Positions 33,002 to 42,308 of a stretch of 64,000 nt of DNA are shown here, one piece after another (within the stretch, counting starts at the first letter, position 1; each line of letters starts with the position of its first letter). The notes under the pieces were generated by a model that worked only from the letters and a program-made list of their open reading frames with translations, was not told where the DNA came from and did no database searches. The stretch is from Portibacter lacus (GTDB lineage Bacteria > Bacteroidota > Bacteroidia > Chitinophagales > Saprospiraceae), in assembly GCF_021533215.1 (NCBI RefSeq), contig NZ_JAJNKA010000008.1, positions 62,001 through 126,000 of the forward strand. Direction: 5' to 3'. The translations under genes and the position numbers were made by a program.

Positions 33002-34897
33002 ATGATAAACGTTCAAGGACTTTATATTCAATATGGGGATCGGGTTTTATTTAACCGCCCTAGTTTAACCATTGAAAAAAATGAAAAAATTGCCCTAATC
33101 GGAAGAAATGGCGCTGGGAAATCCAGTCTGCTCAAACTACTTTGTGGCAAATTTTCACCTGATGAAGGGAGCATCAATATTCAGAATGGTGTTTCACTTG
33201 GTTACCTAGAACAAGATTTGGATCTAAATTATGATACACCTATCTTAGATGAAGCCAAGAAAGCCTTTGAGCAGGTTAATAAACTGAAAGACGAGTTAGA
33301 AGAGATTAATCAAGAACTGGAAACAGGGATCGAGGATATGGATCTTCTTCATAAATTACTTGAAAAACAAGCTGATTTATTTACTAGGATAGATATTCTA
33401 GGAGGAAATACGCTCGAGAGTGAAGCGGAGAAAATTTTACTTGGACTAGGATTTAAATCTAAAGATCTAAATAGAAAACTTAGCGAATTTAGTGGTGGCT
33501 GGCAGATGAGGGTGGAAATTGCCAAATTGCTATTGCGTAAACCAGAGGTTTTACTACTTGATGAGCCTACGAATCACTTAGATATAGAGTCGATTATATG
33601 GCTTGAAAAGTATCTGAAAAATTACGAAGGTAACATTATACTGATTTCGCATGATACTCAGTTTCTAGATACCATTTGTAATAAAACAATAGAAATAGAT
33701 AATGGTGTTTTCTATGAATATAAGGCATCGTATTACAAGTACATTGCGCTTAGAGAAGAAAGAATAACCATCCAGGAAGCTGCATACAAGAATCAGCAGA
33801 AAGATATAGAGCAGAAAGAAAAGATCATTAAGAAGTTCATGGCCAAGGCTACAAAAACCAAAATGGCTCAATCCATGCAAAAGCAATTGGATAAAGTAGA
33901 ACGAATTTCTATCGATGCATTTAACCTTAAAGATATGGATTTGAGGTTTCCAAAACCTCAGCGCTCTGGTAGATTAGTGGTCGATGCTAACTGCAGTAAA
34001 AACTACGGTCCGATCAAAGTCTTAGAAGACATTCATTTTGAACTTGAACGAGGTCAGAAAGTTGCTTTCGTTGGACAGAATGGTCAAGGTAAGTCCACTT
34101 TAGCGAAGTTAATAGTAGGAAATATAGAAGCGACATCTGGAAAGATAGAACTAGGACATAATGTAGAGATCGGCTATTACGCGCAAAACCAAGCGGAAGA
34201 GTTAGACCGAAATAAAACCCTTCTGGAAACCATGGAGGACAATGCTTCGCCAGAACAGCGACCCAAATTGCGAAGCATTTTAGGTAGTTTTTTATTCAGC
34301 GGCGAAGATGTGGATAAGAAAGTTAGCGTACTATCTGGTGGAGAAAGAGCGAGGCTTGCACTTGCGATTATGGTGCTAAGAGAATTCAATTTATTAATTC
34401 TGGATGAGCCTACGAATCACCTAGATATTCAAGCAAAAGCTGTTCTGAAAGATACCGTCATGAATTATGAAGGGACTTGTATTATTGTTTCGCACGATAG
34501 AGATTTCTTGAATGGTCTTACGGATAAGACATTTGAATTCAGAGACAATAAAATCATCGAATACTTAGGAGATGTTAATTACTTCTTAGATAAGCGAGCA
34601 CTTGATAATATGAGAGACGTGGAGCAGGTGGAAGTGATCAAAGAAAAAGCAGCGAAGAAAGAAATTAGCAGTGATGACTTAAAGAAAATGAAGAGGAAAG
34701 TTCAATATCTGGAAAGAGATATAGAGAAGTTAGAAGAGTCTATTCTGAAATTGCAAAATAAAATGTACGATCCAGAATTCTACCAGGATCCGGAAAAAGA
34801 TAAAATCCTTGCTAAGCACGGAGATCTCAAGAAAGAACTTGAAGATAAGATGAAAGAATGGGAGCTTAAAGCCGAAGAATTAGACGCTTTTGTCTAG
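33002..34897 (+). CDS. ABC-F family ATPase (Uup/YdiF-like)
   Basis: 631 residues with two ABC domains and no membrane segment. Walker A motifs are GRNGAGKSS (34-42) and GQNGQGKST (about 358-366); signatures are EFSGGWQMR and VLSGGERARLA; both Walker B parts read LLDEPTNHLD or ILDEPTNHLD. A linker with KFMAKATKTKMAQSMQKQLD lies between the domains, and residues 550-631 form a charged coiled coil like the Uup C-terminal domain. ABC-F proteins act on ribosomes or DNA rather than in transport. Start codon 1 nt after the yqgE stop. Overlaps rluA-type gene by 18 nt (convergent). Confidence 0.95.
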   Translation: MINVQGLYIQYGDRVLFNRPSLTIEKNEKIALIGRNGAGKSSLLKLLCGKFSPDEGSINIQNGVSLGYLEQDLDLNYDTPILDEAKKAFEQVNKLKDELEEINQELETGIEDMDLLHKLLEKQADLFTRIDILGGNTLESEAEKILLGLGFKSKDLNRKLSEFSGGWQMRVEIAKLLLRKPEVLLLDEPTNHLDIESIIWLEKYLKNYEGNIILISHDTQFLDTICNKTIEIDNGVFYEYKASYYKYIALREERITIQEAAYKNQQKDIEQKEKIIKKFMAKATKTKMAQSMQKQLDKVERISIDAFNLKDMDLRFPKPQRSGRLVVDANCSKNYGPIKVLEDIHFELERGQKVAFVGQNGQGKSTLAKLIVGNIEATSGKIELGHNVEIGYYAQNQAEELDRNKTLLETMEDNASPEQRPKLRSILGSFLFSGEDVDKKVSVLSGGERARLALAIMVLREFNLLILDEPTNHLDIQAKAVLKDTVMNYEGTCIIVSHDRDFLNGLTDKTFEFRDNKIIEYLGDVNYFLDKRALDNMRDVEQVEVIKEKAAKKEISSDDLKKMKRKVQYLERDIEKLEESILKLQNKMYDPEFYQDPEKDKILAKHGDLKKELEDKMKEWELKAEELDAFV

Positions 34898-35596
34898 CTG
34901 ATTAATAACGGCCCTAAGATCTTTAGGCAATGCTGCTTCGAAGCTCATCTTCTCTCCCGAGGTTGGATGAAGAAACGATAGCTTATTAGCATGCAGAGAT
35001 AACCTATTCATTAGCGGACGTTCGACAGCATCCTTATTCTTGTTGTATTTCTTAGCCTTGATTTCTGATAAATAGAAGCCAGGATCTCCATAAATTGGAT
35101 CAACCAAAAGCGGAGTATTGATAGCCTTAAAGTGCACTCTGAGCTGATGATGTCTTCCTGTTTTAATTTCAGCTTCACATAAAGCAATGTTTTGGTACTT
35201 TTTCAAGACCTTGTAAGTGCTCAAAGCCGCTTTTCCTTCTTTCGAAACCACACTCTTATTCTGATTATTAAGTTTCTTTAGACTAAGCTCTATTTCTCCC
35301 TCATCGGGCCTTGGAATTCCTCTAGTAAGTAATAAGTATTGCTTCTCAATTTGTCTGTTCTGAAACATCGTATTCAACCGACGATGAGTTTCCGCATCTT
35401 TTGCTAAAATAACAATGCCGCTCGTTTCTGCATCTATACGGTGAACGATAAAGATGTCGCCATACTTTTTCTTGAATAAATATTTCAATGAAAAATCCAT
35501 TTCAGAAGTCCTTCCAGGAATGACAGGAACACCTGCAGCTTTATTGACTACTAGGATTTCTGTGTCTTCGAATATGATGTCATAGCTCTTTTTCAT
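34880..35596 (-). CDS. RluA-family pseudouridine synthase
   Basis: 238 residues. Catalytic motif HRIDAETSGIVILAKD (about 51-66), with the conserved Asp of the HRxDxxTSG motif, then EKQYLLLTRG and the GRHHQLRVHF loop. It isomerises uridine in rRNA or tRNA. There is no S4 domain, so it belongs to the shorter RluA-like forms; the target uridine is not predictable. ATG overlaps the ribF-GT2 stop as ATGA, so it is translationally coupled to that gene. Confidence 0.92.
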   Translation of the reverse strand: MKKSYDIIFEDTEILVVNKAAGVPVIPGRTSEMDFSLKYLFKKKYGDIFIVHRIDAETSGIVILAKDAETHRRLNTMFQNRQIEKQYLLLTRGIPRPDEGEIELSLKKLNNQNKSVVSKEGKAALSTYKVLKKYQNIALCEAEIKTGRHHQLRVHFKAINTPLLVDPIYGDPGFYLSEIKAKKYNKNKDAVERPLMNRLSLHANKLSFLHPTSGEKMSFEAALPKDLRAVINQLDKSV

Positions 35597-37575
35597 AGCT
35601 CGTTATACTTCTTCTTGCCCAATAGATAAAATGAAACAGGAATTATTTTGCTTGATTTCCCAGTTCTATTCTCTGGACCGATTCGATATTTATTAATAAG
35701 CGCATCGTACTTCTTTCTGGTCTTGTTAATCTGACGAAAATTACCATAAATAGAAAAGTGCGCTTTGATAACGGTAGGAATGGCATTCCATTGACCTTTT
35801 ATAAATAGCATTGATGCTGCTGCTCCATCCAGAATAAGCCTGAGGAAGAACTTCAGATACTTGATCATGCCTCGCTCATTCTTGAGCAAAGTTCTCAGAC
35901 TGTTTCTGAAATTTAAATAAATCTTTCTAGTACTCTGGTAGGGTAGTGTTCCGCCACCTAAGTGATAAACGATACTTTCATTTACTGCCAGAATTTTATA
36001 TCCCGCTCGTTTCATTCTCCAGCAAAGATCGATTTCTTCGTAATGTGCAAAGTAATTGCCATCGAAACCACCGAGATTATTGAAAACTTCTGTCCGAACC
36101 ACCATCGCTGCACCTGATGCCCAAAATATCTCGTGCGTACCATCGTACTGGCCTTCATCAATTTCTACTTCATCGAAAATTCGGCCCTTACAATAAGCAT
36201 AACTTAAAGCATCTAAGTAACCTCCTGCTGCTCCTGCATGTTCAAACTTCTTTGGCGCTACTAAAGACCGTATTTTCGGCTGGCAAGCTGCAATTGTAGG
36301 ATCGGCTTTCATGATCTCTAAAATCGGATCTAACCAGTTTTCTGTAACTAAAACATCATTGTTTAGTAATACAGTAAACTCTGATGTTATATCCTTCATA
36401 GATCGATTGTATCCATCTGCAAAACCATAATTTTCAGTAAATGGAAGAATATTAACCTCAGGATGCCATTCCTTAAGGTAGTCGATCGAATCATCGGTAG
36501 AAGCGTTATCGATTACTAAATAGTCCACTAAATCGTTGCTACTATATAATATCGATGGTAAGTATGATTCTAGATAGTCTGAGCCATTGTAATTAATAAT
36601 GGCAATAGTGCATATGGGCACTTCTACATGCTCTCTTTTTTCATACTCATGTAAGACTAATCTTGTTTCTTGCTCGTCTTCATGAAGCTGAACTTTAAGT
36701 TCCTGAAGGTTGGAGAATTTCATGTCATCTCTTATGAACATGGCAACTCGAACCGTTATTTCTTTTCCATAAATATCTTCATTGAAGTCGAAAATATTTA
36801 CTTCTACTCGCTGTTCTGGCTGACCTTTCAGTGTTGGCCTATTGCCAATGTAGAGCATTCCTTTTAGATTCTGCCCATCCACTTCTACAAACACTGCATA
36901 GACGCCGTCGGGCGGAATCAGTTTTTTTGGTTCTGAAACCTGAATATTTGCCGTTGGAAAACCGAGTTCTTTACCGATTTTTTCACCGTGTACAACTTCA
37001 CCAGAAATGATATAATGATAATTGAGAAATTTATGTGCAGTGGCCATTTCAGATTGCTGGATAGCTTTCCTGATTTTGGTACTTGAAATGGTAATTTCTT
37101 CTATTTCTTGCACTTCGATTTCTATGACTTTGAAATCATGTGTTTTTTCGTATTCTCTAAGAAGATCGATATTTCCTTCTCGATTAAGACCAAAACGATG
37201 GTCATATCCGATGGCTAGATAACTTGGCTTAAAATATTTTAAAAGAAAATTTTCTACATATTCTCGGGGATGCATTTGTGAGAATTCTATAGAAAATGGC
37301 ACAATGACGAGATGATCAACTCCAAATTTTTCAAGTAATTTGATCTTTTCGTCTAAAGAATTAAGCAAAGTCAGCGAAGTATCCTTTGGATAAATCACAC
37401 TTCTAGGATGCGGATCGAACGTTATAATAACACTTTCGCCGCCTATTTCATTAGCGAGTTGGTTGATTCTCGAAATTATTTTCTGATGACCGCGATGTAC
37501 TCCGTCAAATGAACCTATGGTCACCACCGCTTTCTCAATTTCGGAAATATCCTCCAGCCTGCGATATATTCTCAT
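35593..37575 (-). CDS. ribF: Fusion of bifunctional riboflavin kinase/FAD synthetase with a family 2 glycosyltransferase
   Basis: 660 residues in one uninterrupted frame. Residues 1-312 are a complete RibF: FAD synthetase GSFDGVHRGHQK (21-32), ISSTKIRKAI (163-172), and riboflavin kinase GKELGFPTANI (201-211), PPDGVY and YIGNRPTLKG. The normal RibF ends near 310. From residue 320 a GT2 begins: ICTIAIINYNGSDYLESYL, DNASTDDS (356-363), LLNNDVLV (404-411, DxD-like site), and GGFDGNYFAHYEEIDLCWR (502-520), resembling rhamnosyltransferase-like enzymes. Only about seven residues link the two. Normally these are separate proteins, so a lost stop codon or true fusion is possible. Confidence 0.92.
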   Translation of the reverse strand: MRIYRRLEDISEIEKAVVTIGSFDGVHRGHQKIISRINQLANEIGGESVIITFDPHPRSVIYPKDTSLTLLNSLDEKIKLLEKFGVDHLVIVPFSIEFSQMHPREYVENFLLKYFKPSYLAIGYDHRFGLNREGNIDLLREYEKTHDFKVIEIEVQEIEEITISSTKIRKAIQQSEMATAHKFLNYHYIISGEVVHGEKIGKELGFPTANIQVSEPKKLIPPDGVYAVFVEVDGQNLKGMLYIGNRPTLKGQPEQRVEVNIFDFNEDIYGKEITVRVAMFIRDDMKFSNLQELKVQLHEDEQETRLVLHEYEKREHVEVPICTIAIINYNGSDYLESYLPSILYSSNDLVDYLVIDNASTDDSIDYLKEWHPEVNILPFTENYGFADGYNRSMKDITSEFTVLLNNDVLVTENWLDPILEIMKADPTIAACQPKIRSLVAPKKFEHAGAAGGYLDALSYAYCKGRIFDEVEIDEGQYDGTHEIFWASGAAMVVRTEVFNNLGGFDGNYFAHYEEIDLCWRMKRAGYKILAVNESIVYHLGGGTLPYQSTRKIYLNFRNSLRTLLKNERGMIKYLKFFLRLILDGAAASMLFIKGQWNAIPTVIKAHFSIYGNFRQINKTRKKYDALINKYRIGPENRTGKSSKIIPVSFYLLGKKKYNEL

Positions 37576-37598
37576 CTATAAGGGACTAAAATTTTATG

Positions 37599-37606
37599 CA
37601 AAAGTA
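37599..37606 (-). promoter_or_regulatory. Candidate -7 element for the ribF fusion gene
   Basis: Minus strand reads TACTTTTG, exact TAnnTTTG, 23 nt upstream of the start codon at 37575. It faces the mrp promoter in the same short gap. Confidence 0.4.
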
Positions 37607-37659
37607 ATAAAATAACGCTCTTGTTGATCGTCTGGAACATTATTGAGTTTTAAATGTTT

Positions 37660-37667
37660 TACATTTG
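37660..37667 (+). promoter_or_regulatory. Candidate -7 element for mrp
   Basis: TACATTTG, exact TAnnTTTG, 16 nt upstream of the mrp ATG, which implies a very short 5' leader. No TTG at the proper spacing is found. Confidence 0.4.
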
Positions 37668-37683
37668 CATAAAAAAGAGATAA

Positions 37684-38772
37684 ATGTCCATTGACAATAA
37701 TAAAATAGTAACAGCACTTTCTACCATATTGAATCCTAAAACAGGACTGAATATTATTCGCTCTAAAATGGTGGATGGTCTAAAGATAGATGGAAATAAT
37801 GTAACGTTTACATTAAAAGTTCCTCCGAGTGATGCAGCGATAAAAAGTGAATTAAACTTCGCTTGTATGGCTGCTATTCAAGAAGTATATCCTGAGGCAC
37901 AAGTTCATGTTCACATGGCTGGAAGTGAAGCTGGCGGGAAGGCTGATAATCTTCCGCAGATTAAAAACATCATAGCGGTCGGAAGTGGAAAAGGTGGAGT
38001 AGGTAAGTCTACCGTTGCCGTGAATTTAGCATTGGCACTTAAGAAGATGGGCGCGAAAGTAGGGTTAATGGATGCAGATCTATATGGTCCTTCTGTTCCA
38101 ACGTTACTAGGAATGCAAGGTGAGCGACCTAAGTTAGAAAAACTTTATGGTCAGGCTAAAATGAGACCTTTAGAAAAGTATGGGATTTATACCATTTCTA
38201 TTGGTTTTATCATTGAACCTGAGCAAGCTGTGGTATTAAGAGGTCCTCGACTAGGTGGTATCATTAAGCAGTTCATCAACGATTGCTTATGGCCAGAACT
38301 AGATTTTTTGATCATCGATCTGCCTCCTGGGACTGGTGATATCCAACTTACGATGGTTCAGACCGTGCCCGTAACAGGTGCTGTAATGGTAACAACTCCA
38401 CAGGAATTAGCTTATGTAGATGCGCTGAAGGCAATGAATATGTTTCAGCTTTCTAATGTCAATGTTCCAATAATCGGCGTAGTGGAAAATATGTCTTGGT
38501 TTACACCAGAAGAATTGCCAAATAATAAATATTATATTTTCGGGAAGGGAGCTGGAAAAAGACTGGTTAAAGAATCGAAAACGACGTTGTTAGGCCAGAT
38601 TCCATTGATTCAAAGTGTACGTGAAGCAGGTGATGGTGGGGAACCAGCAGTATTGAATCCAGATCATCCAGCGTATCCTTATTTTATGTCAATGGCAGAA
38701 AGAACACTCGAGCAAGTTAATCTTCGAAATGAAGCGATGGCACCTACACAGATTGTTAAAATAAATACGTAA
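37684..38772 (+). CDS. mrp: Mrp/ApbC-type Fe-S cluster carrier ATPase
   Basis: 362 residues. The N-terminal part (about 1-80) is a MIP18-like domain; the P-loop ATPase follows with the deviant Walker A GSGKGGVGKST (100-110), LMDADLYGPSVPTLLGM and IDLPPGTGDIQLTM. Unlike many homologues it lacks an obvious CxxC near the C-terminus, so cluster-binding residues are not certain. The family delivers Fe-S clusters to apoproteins. The adjacent nfu-like gene (9 nt downstream) strengthens that role. Confidence 0.93.
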   Translation: MSIDNNKIVTALSTILNPKTGLNIIRSKMVDGLKIDGNNVTFTLKVPPSDAAIKSELNFACMAAIQEVYPEAQVHVHMAGSEAGGKADNLPQIKNIIAVGSGKGGVGKSTVAVNLALALKKMGAKVGLMDADLYGPSVPTLLGMQGERPKLEKLYGQAKMRPLEKYGIYTISIGFIIEPEQAVVLRGPRLGGIIKQFINDCLWPELDFLIIDLPPGTGDIQLTMVQTVPVTGAVMVTTPQELAYVDALKAMNMFQLSNVNVPIIGVVENMSWFTPEELPNNKYYIFGKGAGKRLVKESKTTLLGQIPLIQSVREAGDGGEPAVLNPDHPAYPYFMSMAERTLEQVNLRNEAMAPTQIVKINT

Positions 38773-38781
38773 TTTTGTAAT

Positions 38782-39039
38782 ATGTCTGATAAAGAAAAAC
38801 AAGAATGGATAGATCGTGTAGATGTGGCACTTGAAGAGATTCGACCTCATTTAGCGGTAGACGGAGGAAATATTGAAGTTCTTGATGTTACAGATGAACT
38901 TATGGTCCAAATCAAATGGTTAGGCAATTGCGAAATGTGCACCATGTCAAGTATGACCATGAAAGCTGGAGTAGAACAGGCAATCAAATCAAGAATCCCA
39001 CAGATTAACGGAGTACACGCAGTAAATGGCATTCAATAA
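38782..39039 (+). CDS. NifU C-terminal domain (Nfu-type) Fe-S scaffold protein
   Basis: 85 residues, about the size of a single Nfu domain. [11 protein letters not shown] and the CxxC site [14 protein letters not shown] (Cys50 and Cys53) are the hallmarks. It binds or transfers a [4Fe-4S] cluster. Expected to work with the preceding Mrp ATPase, whose gene ends 9 nt upstream. Overlaps pyrF by 14 nt. Confidence 0.93.
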   Translation: MSDKEKQEWIDRVDVALEEIRPHLAVDGGNIEVLDVTDELMVQIKWLGNCEMCTMSSMTMKAGVEQAIKSRIPQINGVHAVNGIQ

Positions 39040-39853
39040 TCAACTTTTATTTAAGCAAATTCTAGCAAAACGGTCTTATTTATGTGTTGGCCTAGATTCT
39101 GATATTAGCAGAATTCCTAAGCACTTGTTAACATTAGAAGATCCGATTTTCGAATTCAATAAAGCAATTATAGACGCAACAAAAGATCTGTGCGTTGCAT
39201 ATAAACCTAATATTGCATTCTACGAATCTCTTGGGGCATCAGGGTGGGAGAGTCTCCGAAAGACATTGGAATATATTCCAGATGATATTTTCACGATAGC
39301 CGATGCTAAGCGAGGAGATATAGGAAACACCTCTTTACAATATGCAAAGACTTTTTTCGAAACCTATGAGTTCGATAGTGTTACCATAGCTCCGTATATG
39401 GGCGAAGATTCAGTAAAACCATTTCTTAGTTTCGAAGGAAAATATGTCATTTTACTAGGATTAACTTCTAATAAAGGTAGTGATGACTTTCAGCACTTTT
39501 GTGATATTTCTGGAAAGAAACTTCATGAATTAGTACTGGAACGTGCTCAGGAATGGTCTGATCCAGACCAACTGATGTTTGTGATAGGAGCAACTCATCC
39601 TGAAGCTTTTGAAAAAATAAGATCGATAGCGCCTCATAATTTCTTCTTAGTTCCAGGAGTGGGAGCTCAGGGTGGAACGATCGAGGATGTCAGTAGATAT
39701 GGGCTGAATAAGGAAGTTGGATTGCTAGTCAATTCTAGCAGAGGAATTATATTTGCTTCGTCAGGTGAGGATTTTGCGTCAGTTGCTCGAGAGAAAGCTA
39801 AAGAACTACAATCCCAGATGGAGAAGGTTCTAATCGAAAGGGAATATCTATAG
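39026..39853 (+). CDS. pyrF: Orotidine 5'-phosphate decarboxylase
   Basis: 275 residues, the longer type 2 OMPDC form. Active site [10 protein letters not shown] (93-102, Lys95 with Asp93 and Asp98) is intact; CVGLDSD at 20-26 and the C-terminal [10 protein letters not shown] with LVNSSRGI phosphate-binding loops are present. It makes UMP from OMP. The start overlaps the nfu-like gene by 14 nt, so it is likely co-expressed with the Fe-S carriers rather than with other pyr genes. Confidence 0.95.
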   Translation: MAFNNQLLFKQILAKRSYLCVGLDSDISRIPKHLLTLEDPIFEFNKAIIDATKDLCVAYKPNIAFYESLGASGWESLRKTLEYIPDDIFTIADAKRGDIGNTSLQYAKTFFETYEFDSVTIAPYMGEDSVKPFLSFEGKYVILLGLTSNKGSDDFQHFCDISGKKLHELVLERAQEWSDPDQLMFVIGATHPEAFEKIRSIAPHNFFLVPGVGAQGGTIEDVSRYGLNKEVGLLVNSSRGIIFASSGEDFASVAREKAKELQSQMEKVLIEREYL

Positions 39854-39888
39854 ATTTTTGTCTATATGTGATACACTCATCCAGCTCC

Positions 39889-40422
39889 CTATCCACGTGT
39901 ACTTACAGAATAAATATAATCTTCGCAATCTTCCTCGTCATTATACTTAATTCCCAGATTCACGAATCCAGTTTTACTTAATACTTTTTGCGAACCCACA
40001 TTTCTGAGGTCGACGTAAGCAATAATGTTGTCTAAACCATCTATCGATTCACAAAGTTTGATGAGACCTTCTACAAGCTCTGTAGCATATCCTTTTCCCC
40101 ATTGGGACTGAGGAAGCCTAAACCCAATTTCCCAATTTTCCTCTTTGTCTTTAACTAATGCAATCGTTCCGATGCATTCCTCACGGCCTTTATCTACTGC
40201 CGCCCAAACCCAGAAATCATTGTCGGGCTTATCATAACATCCCATAACATATGCTAAGTCTTTGATATCTTCTTCCATGGAATTGGCTTTTCCTCCTGCA
40301 TATTTCATTACTTCGATATTACCCTGCATTTCATGAAATGGACCGATGTCAGTGGATATTAATCTTCGGACTAAAAGCCTTTCTGTATCGAAAATATTAT
40401 CTTGCTTAAATTCTGTAACCAT
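39889..40422 (-). CDS. GNAT-family N-acetyltransferase (RimJ/RimL-like)
   Basis: 177 residues. FDTERLLVRRL near the N-terminus and the acetyl-CoA-binding loop RLPQSQWGKGYATELV (102-117) identify the RimJ/RimL-like GNAT group, with NVGSQKVLSKTGF at the C-terminus. Substrate unknown: N-terminal amines of proteins or small molecules. Its coding start is 16 nt from the ATG of a divergent small secreted protein. Confidence 0.9.
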   Translation of the reverse strand: MVTEFKQDNIFDTERLLVRRLISTDIGPFHEMQGNIEVMKYAGGKANSMEEDIKDLAYVMGCYDKPDNDFWVWAAVDKGREECIGTIALVKDKEENWEIGFRLPQSQWGKGYATELVEGLIKLCESIDGLDNIIAYVDLRNVGSQKVLSKTGFVNLGIKYNDEEDCEDYIYSVSTRG

Positions 40423-40438
40423 TTATATTGATTTAGAA

Positions 40439-40870
40439 ATGAAATTTACAATTATTTTATTGATCGGAGCCATGCCATTTCTATCCTTTTCACAATCACA
40501 AGAGGATCAGGATGCGATTAGACAAGTTATGGCATTGCAACAAGATGCATGGAACGTAGGAGATTTAGAGACTTTCATGGCGGGTTACTGGAAATCAGAG
40601 GAACTCCGATTTACAAGTTCTGGAAGGACGAGCATGGGATGGCAAAAGACTTTAGATGGTTATAAAAAAGGATATCCGACGATAGAGAAAATGGGCAAAT
40701 TGAAATTTGAAATATTTGATATATATCCTGTGGAAGAAAAATCAGCCGCTTTGACTGGTTCGTTTTATCTTACTCGATCTGACGAAGACTTAAGTGGATT
40801 CTTTACCCTTATCTTTCGCAAAATAGATGGAGAGTGGAAAATTATTTCTGATATGACTTGCTCTAATTAA
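40439..40870 (+). CDS. Secreted SnoaL/NTF2-like protein
   Basis: 143 residues from ATG 40439. A signal peptide (MKFTIILLIGAMPFLSFSQS) is clear at this start; the longer in-frame reading from 40346 lies antisense to the acetyltransferase gene and is not supported. The mature part resembles the DUF4440/SnoaL NTF2-like fold: ALQQDAWNVGDLETFMAGYW, later LTGSFYLTRS and FTLIFRKIDGEWKIISD. No catalytic dyad is evident. Likely periplasmic; function unknown. Overlaps the exonuclease gene by 4 nt at the convergent ends. Confidence 0.8.
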   Translation: MKFTIILLIGAMPFLSFSQSQEDQDAIRQVMALQQDAWNVGDLETFMAGYWKSEELRFTSSGRTSMGWQKTLDGYKKGYPTIEKMGKLKFEIFDIYPVEEKSAALTGSFYLTRSDEDLSGFFTLIFRKIDGEWKIISDMTCSN

Positions 40871-42276
40871 AAGGAAATTATTTTCGATTGGGGATGATCT
40901 AGGATGTGATTCCGAACGATATTATTGGTTTCTGGATTTTCCTCTACGTATTTTATAGTTTCTTTTATTTCCTCCACACCTTGATTTAGATCCTCCGAGG
41001 TCGCATATCCGAATCCTCGATAATATCCATCTTCTACTAAGATAACTGAATGTTCATCTTTGGTTCTTCCTTGTTCGATTAAAATGAAATTGTCTTTGAA
41101 GAGTCTAGACATGTGAAGAATGGCAAGATCGGCTCTTTCATTATAACTTTCGCAATCCTCTTCTAAGATGCAGGCGCCAAGGCAATTATGGATTTTGTAA
41201 TCGAAGCACGGTCCATCATTGGTTTCTAGATCATTCAGCTTTAGACACAATCCAAACTCTTTAGAAATATTTTTGACATGTGATTTTGCTCCTGCTAAGC
41301 TGGAATAATCAGACAGTATTTCTTTATTCAACCTCCGTTTCTTCGACGTTTTCTCAATTCTTAATCGTGTATAACCAAGTTCATCCTTGAAGTGGTGGAT
41401 GAAGTAAGGAAAGTGCGCATTCTTTTGAATCTTATTGATCTCTGGCTGGTGGATTTTTATTTCTCTAGACTCGTGCAATAAGGAAATAAGCTCAGAACCA
41501 GTAAGTTCGAAATCTATAGAATGCACTTGTCGTTGCATGTTTTCAGCTTTCTTCGTTGTTTTCACGAAGTGCTGAACGACGCGCTTTTTAATATTGATAC
41601 TTTTACCGATGTATACAACTTTGCCATATTCGTTATAAAAATAATAGACTCCACATTCCTCAGGAAGTTCATGCAGTCTTTCCATTGTGATCGATTTCGG
41701 AAGCTGAGATTCACGCAGACCATGATTGATGTACATTTTGATATTGTCTTCCGAGTCTTCCTTAGCAAATATTAATTCTAGTAATTCCGTCGTAGCGACG
41801 GCATCTTCTAATGCACGGTGTCTCGCATTAACCTTAATATTAAAATGCTTGATTAGGTTTCCAAGACTATATGATTTTAGGCCAGGGAAAGTTTTTCTAG
41901 CAAGTCTCACCGTGTCCAGTTGCCTTTTGCTAAAAGTATAGCCTAAATCTTTGAAAGCTTCCTTTATGAAAGTATAATCGAATCTTACATTGTGTGCAAC
42001 GAAAATTGCACCTTCTGTCATTTCCACTATTTTTTTTGCGATCTCATAAAAGTGGGGAGCATCGGCAACCATTTCATCTGTAATTCCAGTAATTCTAGTA
42101 ATGTTAGGCGGAATGGATCTACCTGGATTTATTAAGGATTCGAACTTATCAGTTATCTTTTCACCATCATGAATTACGATTCCGATTTCCGTAATTTTAT
42201 CCCTTTTGGCCATGCCTCCAGTAGTTTCTATATCAATAATGGCATATTTTTTCACTAACTTTGACCGTTTAAGCAT
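40867..42276 (-). CDS. DEDDh exonuclease fused to a GIY-YIG nuclease domain (DnaQ/Cho-like)
   Basis: 469 residues. N-terminal exonuclease with YAIIDIETTGG (11-21; Asp15, Glu17), HNVRFDYTF (Asp100), HRALEDAVATTEL (His153, Asp158), the full DEDDh set. The second half is a UvrC N-terminal-like GIY-YIG domain: GVYYFY (209-214), VYIGKS (221-226) and Arg232. Such epsilon-Cho/UvrC fusions occur in Mycobacteria and many Bacteroidota and are thought to act in repair incision and end processing. A GTG near 42255 would start at KKYAIIDIE, closer to most relatives. An exact TAnnTTTG lies just upstream. Confidence 0.92.
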   Translation of the reverse strand: MLKRSKLVKKYAIIDIETTGGMAKRDKITEIGIVIHDGEKITDKFESLINPGRSIPPNITRITGITDEMVADAPHFYEIAKKIVEMTEGAIFVAHNVRFDYTFIKEAFKDLGYTFSKRQLDTVRLARKTFPGLKSYSLGNLIKHFNIKVNARHRALEDAVATTELLELIFAKEDSEDNIKMYINHGLRESQLPKSITMERLHELPEECGVYYFYNEYGKVVYIGKSINIKKRVVQHFVKTTKKAENMQRQVHSIDFELTGSELISLLHESREIKIHQPEINKIQKNAHFPYFIHHFKDELGYTRLRIEKTSKKRRLNKEILSDYSSLAGAKSHVKNISKEFGLCLKLNDLETNDGPCFDYKIHNCLGACILEEDCESYNERADLAILHMSRLFKDNFILIEQGRTKDEHSVILVEDGYYRGFGYATSEDLNQGVEEIKETIKYVEENPETNNIVRNHILDHPQSKIISF

Positions 42277-42289
42277 TTACAATGAAAAA

Positions 42290-42297
42290 CAAATTTA
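42290..42297 (-). promoter_or_regulatory. Candidate -7 element for the exonuclease/GIY-YIG gene
   Basis: Minus strand reads TAAATTTG, exact TAnnTTTG, 13 nt before the ATG at 42276. If active it gives a near-leaderless mRNA from 42276 or a short leader to the GTG near 42255. Confidence 0.4.
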
Positions 42298-42308
42298 AAA
42301 GAAATTAA

